Shown here one piece after another: positions 62,255 to 64,000 of a DNA stretch of 64,000 nucleotides; positions within the stretch are counted from its first letter, which is position 1; each line of letters starts with the position of its first letter. The DNA is from Mycteria americana (taxonomy: Eukaryota; Chordata; Aves; Ciconiiformes; Ciconiidae), in contig NC_134366.1 in assembly GCF_035582795.1 (NCBI RefSeq), positions 108,879,756 through 108,943,755 of the forward strand. Direction: 5' to 3'. A model generated the notes under the pieces. The model had not been told where the DNA came from and did not search any database. It saw only the letters and a list, made by a program, of their open reading frames with translations. The position numbers and the translations under genes are program-made.

Positions 62255-62983
62255 ACACAAACATGCATGGATGCAAGAACATCTAGATGCACGGTTCTGT
62301 AAACATACGATCAGCTACAAAGCAATTGTATAAGCTGTATAACCCTTATACAAAGCTGAAGGAGACATAGCTTTCAGATGATTGTATTGCCTAAATCTGA
62401 AACACTATAAATTGGTCAAACATGTCTTTAACATATTTCTAAAACAATATAAACCTACTGTCATCTATCAAAACACTGTGCCCAACAGCAGTCCTTACTA
62501 GACAGAGACACCCGTGTGTACTACTAGCACTGGAAAGGAGATCCTCAACCAATACACAGCTCTGCTTCAGCTCTAATGAGCTCCGCTGAAGGGTAAAATG
62601 AAGTCAACTGAATTATAAAAATACACACTAGTCAATAATCCCCCCCACACAGTATATTAAAGCAATTTATTTCAAAGTAGTCATTTTTAAGGGAGGGTAA
62701 TTGAACTCACAATGTCTTGACTACTAAGGTATTTTCTGACTTTGACAACAGCAACCCTGGATATTGGGAAGAGAAGTCAAATACAACTCAGAAGTGCTAT
62801 TTGCCCAGCTATCAGGGTGGATCCTTTTTTTTTTTTTTTTTTTAAAATTTTTTTAAAAAATTCAATTTCAACTTACTTTGAATCCATTTTTGTCACTTTC
62901 TTAGTGAAAAATTCATCTACGCCTTCATCCACTCTCCCCATGAGGCCATTCTGATCCCCTTCTGGAGGCACTCCAGCAGACAC
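41368..62983 (-). CDS. CARMIL1: CARMIL1 (LRRC16A), last six coding exons; 5' part outside window
   Basis: CARMIL1 (capping protein, Arp2/3 and myosin-I linker) binds the actin capping protein CapZ, weakens its hold on barbed ends and so promotes lamellipodial actin assembly. Six exons (107, 433, 79, 234, 135 and 137 bp; 1125 bp) join in frame to 374 residues and a stop, at phases 2,0,1,1,1. Visible blocks: [17 protein letters not shown], matching my memory of the capping-protein CSI motif; a basic, Ser-rich stretch ([20 protein letters not shown]); the conserved [20 protein letters not shown]; a PxxP-rich segment ([20 protein letters not shown]) of the type that binds SH3 domains of class I myosins in the family; and the C-terminus DKDFIFV. 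The PH, LRR and CPI regions lie beyond 64000. Human CARMIL1 is about 1371 aa, and this tail aligns nearly without gaps to my recollection of it. Confidence 0.96.
41505..47474 (-). other. CARMIL1: CARMIL1 last intron
   Basis: 6.0 kb. Contains the 56-bp near-palindrome at 41601-41656, an A17 run near 41567-41583, and otherwise unique-looking sequence with scattered short ORFs that I cannot support as genes. Confidence 0.8.
41601..41656. repeat. 56-bp near-palindrome, probable ancient interspersed repeat
   Basis: Outer arms GGACCTG (41601-41607) and CAGGTCC (41650-41656). Inner arms TGCTCCCACT and AGTGGGAGTAGCA pair with a single bulge. The wording (CCTGCTCCCACTGAACTCA) resembles an old amniote interspersed repeat that reads roughly GCTCCCATTGAAGTCAATGG. 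It lies about 100 nt upstream of the last CARMIL1 exon. Confidence 0.7.
47475..47609 (-). CDS. CARMIL1: CARMIL1 penultimate coding exon
   Basis: 135 bp, (E)[20 protein letters not shown] to [28 protein letters not shown] is nearly identical to human as I recall it. The acceptor is CTCCACAG and the donor GTAGGA; phase 1 at both ends, so skipping would keep frame. Confidence 0.95.
47610..50337 (-). other. CARMIL1: CARMIL1 intron
   Basis: 2.7 kb between the proline-rich and penultimate exons. AT-rich, with no recognisable repeat or RNA gene. The plus-strand ORF at 49859-50134 has no family match. Confidence 0.8.
50338..50571 (-). CDS. CARMIL1: CARMIL1 proline-rich exon
   Basis: 234 bp, (V)[18 protein letters not shown] to QKPRSASRT. 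It holds the PxxP-rich stretch [20 protein letters not shown]. The acceptor is TTTATTTTAG and the donor GTGAGG; both ends are phase 1. Overlapping plus-strand open frames are shadows. Confidence 0.95.
51388..51952 (+). mobile_element. Solo LTR of an avian endogenous retrovirus (ERVL-like)
   Basis: 565 bp, starts TGTCCTGGTTTCAGCTGAGA and ends CTAAACCATGACA (TG...CA). It is flanked by the identical 5-bp duplication TCTTG (51383-51387 and 51953-51957). A TATA box TATATAAA lies at 51633-51640 in plus orientation. A late TTTATCTCAACCCACGAG block is typical of this bird LTR type, as I recall. No internal retroviral genes are present, so it is a solo LTR left by recombination, antisense to CARMIL1. 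Confidence 0.93.
51633..51640 (+). promoter_or_regulatory. LTR TATA box
   Basis: TATATAAA in the U3 part of the solo LTR, oriented opposite to CARMIL1. It could start an antisense transcript; unproven. Confidence 0.6.
53972..54050 (-). CDS. CARMIL1: CARMIL1 short exon with tandem donor
   Basis: 79 bp, [20 protein letters not shown] then LDGSGT, plus one base. It is too short and interrupted to appear as an ORF and was found by continuity with the flanking exons. The acceptor is CACTTTCAG. Two donors lie 6 nt apart (GTACAG and GTACAT). The outer one reproduces the human-like SGTVPKL junction. Confidence 0.9.
54051..59611 (-). other. CARMIL1: CARMIL1 intron
   Basis: 5.6 kb, AT-rich. Only simple A and T runs (for example about 57751-57763) and short unsupported ORFs. 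No recognised mobile element. Confidence 0.78.
59612..60044 (-). CDS. CARMIL1: CARMIL1 large C-terminal exon
   Basis: 433 bp, completing codon K then [20 protein letters not shown] and ending [11 protein letters not shown]. It includes the basic stretch and the conserved [20 protein letters not shown]. The acceptor is CTTTTATTAG and the donor GTGAAG. The reading frame stays open upstream through the acceptor (to 60154), so a longer ORF there is intron read-through, not exon. Confidence 0.95.
60350..61389 (+). mobile_element. Solo LTR of an avian endogenous retrovirus (ERVL-like, long)
   Basis: 1040 bp, starts TGTATTGGGTTTGCATGGCA and ends GGGTCAACCCACCACA (TG...CA). It is flanked by the 5-bp duplication ACATA (60345-60349 and 61390-61394). 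The poly(A) signal AATAAA is at 61200-61205 in plus orientation. An internal imperfect minisatellite (about 60770-60990) has recurring GCTGGAGCAG and GACCCxxTGGG words. No internal retroviral genes. The ORFs on both strands inside it are by-products. Antisense to CARMIL1. Confidence 0.92.
60770..60990 (+). repeat. Imperfect minisatellite inside the long LTR
   Basis: Several diverged units, each with a GACCC(C/G)xTGGG word followed by CACTGGAG or GCTGGAGCAG. They account for the extra length of this LTR compared with the one at 51.4 kb. Confidence 0.65.
61616..61700. repeat. A/C-rich low-complexity tract
   Basis: A run of about 20 A followed by AAAAAC, CCACAAAC and CCCAAAAACCC motifs. It lies 230 bp beyond the LTR. 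No transposon body adjoins it. Confidence 0.8.
62221..62250. repeat. (GT)15 dinucleotide microsatellite
   Basis: Thirty bases of uninterrupted GT, followed by ATGTACAC. Confidence 0.95.
62825..62843. repeat. T19 homopolymer
   Basis: Nineteen T on the plus strand (A19 on the CARMIL1 strand), 34 bp beyond the low-coordinate border of the CSI exon, then an A/T-rich stretch to 62865. Confidence 0.95.
62877..62983 (-). CDS. CARMIL1: CARMIL1 exon with capping-protein CSI motif
   Basis: 107 bp. Starts [13 protein letters not shown] in phase 0 and ends MDSK with two bases of a split codon. It carries [17 protein letters not shown], which corresponds to the CARMIL-specific interaction motif that wraps around capping protein (family knowledge). 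The acceptor is TTCTGTCAG and the donor GTAAGT. An A19 run lies about 33-52 nt into the following intron (T19 at 62825-62843 on the plus strand). Confidence 0.93.
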
Positions 62984-64000
62984 CTGACAGAAGAAAAAAC
63001 TCTCTCTGGTATATAATAATCTAAGCATATTTGTTTCAATGATAATAATTAAGAGTTAAGACATTATAAAAATTGCGTATGCCAGCCAAACCTCAGTGCA
63101 GACAACAGAATCACCACTGGAATTCTCCCTTTAGTCAGGCCAGTCGACGTATTACATCGAACACAAAGTAACAGCCGCCTGAATATGAGCCAGCAGTGTG
63201 CCCAGGCGGCCAAGAAGGCCAATGGCATCCTGGCTTGTATCAAAAATAGCGTGGCCAGCAGGACTAGGGAAGTGATTGTGCCCCTGTACTCGGCACTGGT
63301 GAGGCCGCACCTCGAATCCTGTGTTCAGTTTTGGGCCCCCCACTACAAGAGGGATATTGAGGTACTGGAGCGTGTCCAGAGAAGGGCAACGAAGCTGGTG
63401 AAGGGTCTGGAGCAGAAGTCTGATGAGGAGCGGCTGAGGGAGCTGGGACTGTTTAGCCTGGAGAAAAGGAGGCTGAGGGGAGACCTCATCGCTCTCTACA
63501 ACTACCTGAAAGGAGGTTGTAGAGAGGTGGGGGTCGGTCTCTTCTCCCAGGTAACAAGTGATAGGATGAGAGGAAATGGCCTCAAGTTGCGCCAGGGGAG
63601 GTTTAGACTGGATATTAGGAAATTTTTCTTCACTGAGAGGGTTATCAAGCATTGGAACAGACTGCCCAGGGAAGTGGTTGAGTCGCCATCCCTGGAGGTA
63701 TTTAAAGGACGTTTGGATGAGGTACTTAGAGACATGGTGTAGTGGTGGTTTTTGGCAGTGTTAGGTTTATGGTTGGACTCGATGATCTTAAAGGTCTTTT
63801 CCAACCTATATGATTCTGTGATTCTGTGATTCTGTAACCCAAAGCACCAGTGACAAACTGGATACTGCAATGCATGAGGCCAGGAATCAAATGCCTTGGG
63901 CTTGTGAGAATAGAGCACTAGTTCAGTTAGAAAAGGAAAAAAAGCAGTTAAGGAAAAATTAAATCCTGATCAGGTGGTGACCTGAAGAGAAAGTATTTTC
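62984..64000 (-). other. CARMIL1: CARMIL1 intron, runs out of the window
   Basis: Mostly occupied by a plus-strand CR1 3' end. No further CARMIL1 exon is recognised before 64000. Confidence 0.75.
63170..63836 (+). mobile_element. CR1 LINE 3' end, ORF2 C-terminus open
   Basis: 5'-truncated CR1 in plus orientation. The ORF2 C-terminus is open from [14 protein letters not shown] at 63185 through [16 protein letters not shown] to LRDMV and stop at 63742. The 3' UTR follows, with CTTTTCCAACC and a terminal array of three ATTCTGTG units (63811-63835). Compared with the 12.5-14.8 kb copy it has no stop in this part, so it looks younger or less decayed. Only the region after the reverse transcriptase core remains, so it is inactive. 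Antisense to CARMIL1. Confidence 0.95.

Larger units (their letters stand above)
60045..62876 (-). other. CARMIL1: CARMIL1 intron with solo LTR and simple repeats
   Basis: 2.8 kb. More than a third is the solo LTR at 60350-61389. It also holds an A/C-rich tract at 61616-61700, a (GT)15 microsatellite at 62221-62250 and a T19 run at 62825-62843. Confidence 0.88.

Noticed and set aside
1..64000. Histone, tRNA, rRNA, CRISPR or other system-type loci
   Set aside because: SCGN lies near a histone cluster in mammals, so I looked for intronless histone frames and for tRNA B-box-like motifs. None was found. CRISPR arrays are not expected in vertebrate DNA and none was seen.

Overview
This is vertebrate nuclear DNA, almost certainly from a bird. 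Protein-coding sequence is limited to short, spliced exons with GT(GC)/AG borders on the minus strand. The interspersed repeats are of avian type: CR1 LINE 3' ends with ATTCTATG/ATTCTGTG-type tails, and two solo LTRs of the kind common in avian genomes. There are no operons, tRNA or rRNA genes, CRISPR arrays or prokaryotic features. The species cannot be named from the sequence.

Two genes lie head-to-tail on the minus strand. (1) SCGN (secretagogin, a six-EF-hand Ca2+ sensor) runs from its start codon at 29201 down to position 45, where it leaves the window. Eight coding exons are visible: 29129-29201, 28327-28397, 16129-16221, 15755-15844, 14996-15052, 11785-11862, 1634-1689 and 45-90. They join without a frame break into residues 1-188 of a protein that is about 276 aa in human; the rest lies beyond position 1. 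(2) CARMIL1 (LRRC16A, the actin capping-protein regulator) enters from beyond 64000 and ends at the stop codon at 41368. Its last six coding exons are visible: 62877-62983, 59612-60044, 53972-54050, 50338-50571, 47475-47609 and 41368-41504. They give 374 C-terminal residues, including a segment matching the CSI capping-protein-binding motif and the proline-rich tail. CARMIL1 upstream of SCGN on the same strand matches the human 6p22 order as I remember it.

Between the genes (about 29.7-40.4 kb) I see no supported gene. The SCGN 5' end sits in a strong CpG island (about 28.8-29.65 kb) with GC boxes, short GC-rich tandem repeats and a G13/C19 inverted homopolymer. Mobile elements are: an internally deleted CR1 in SCGN intron 5 (about 12.54-14.80 kb); minus-strand CR1 3' ends at 23.5 and 25.2 kb, the latter with an expanded GAATA/GGAAT array; a CR1 3' end in CARMIL1 at 63.17-63.84 kb; and two solo LTRs with intact TG...CA ends and 5-bp target duplications at 51388-51952 and 60350-61389.

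The most notable points are: an apparent GC-AG first intron in SCGN with a frame-breaking GT site 4 nt away; a tandem in-frame donor in CARMIL1; a perfect 12-bp-stem hairpin in SCGN intron 2; a 56-bp near-palindrome just upstream of the last CARMIL1 exon; and the LTR pair, which shares its 3' architecture. I found no convincing undescribed multi-gene system.
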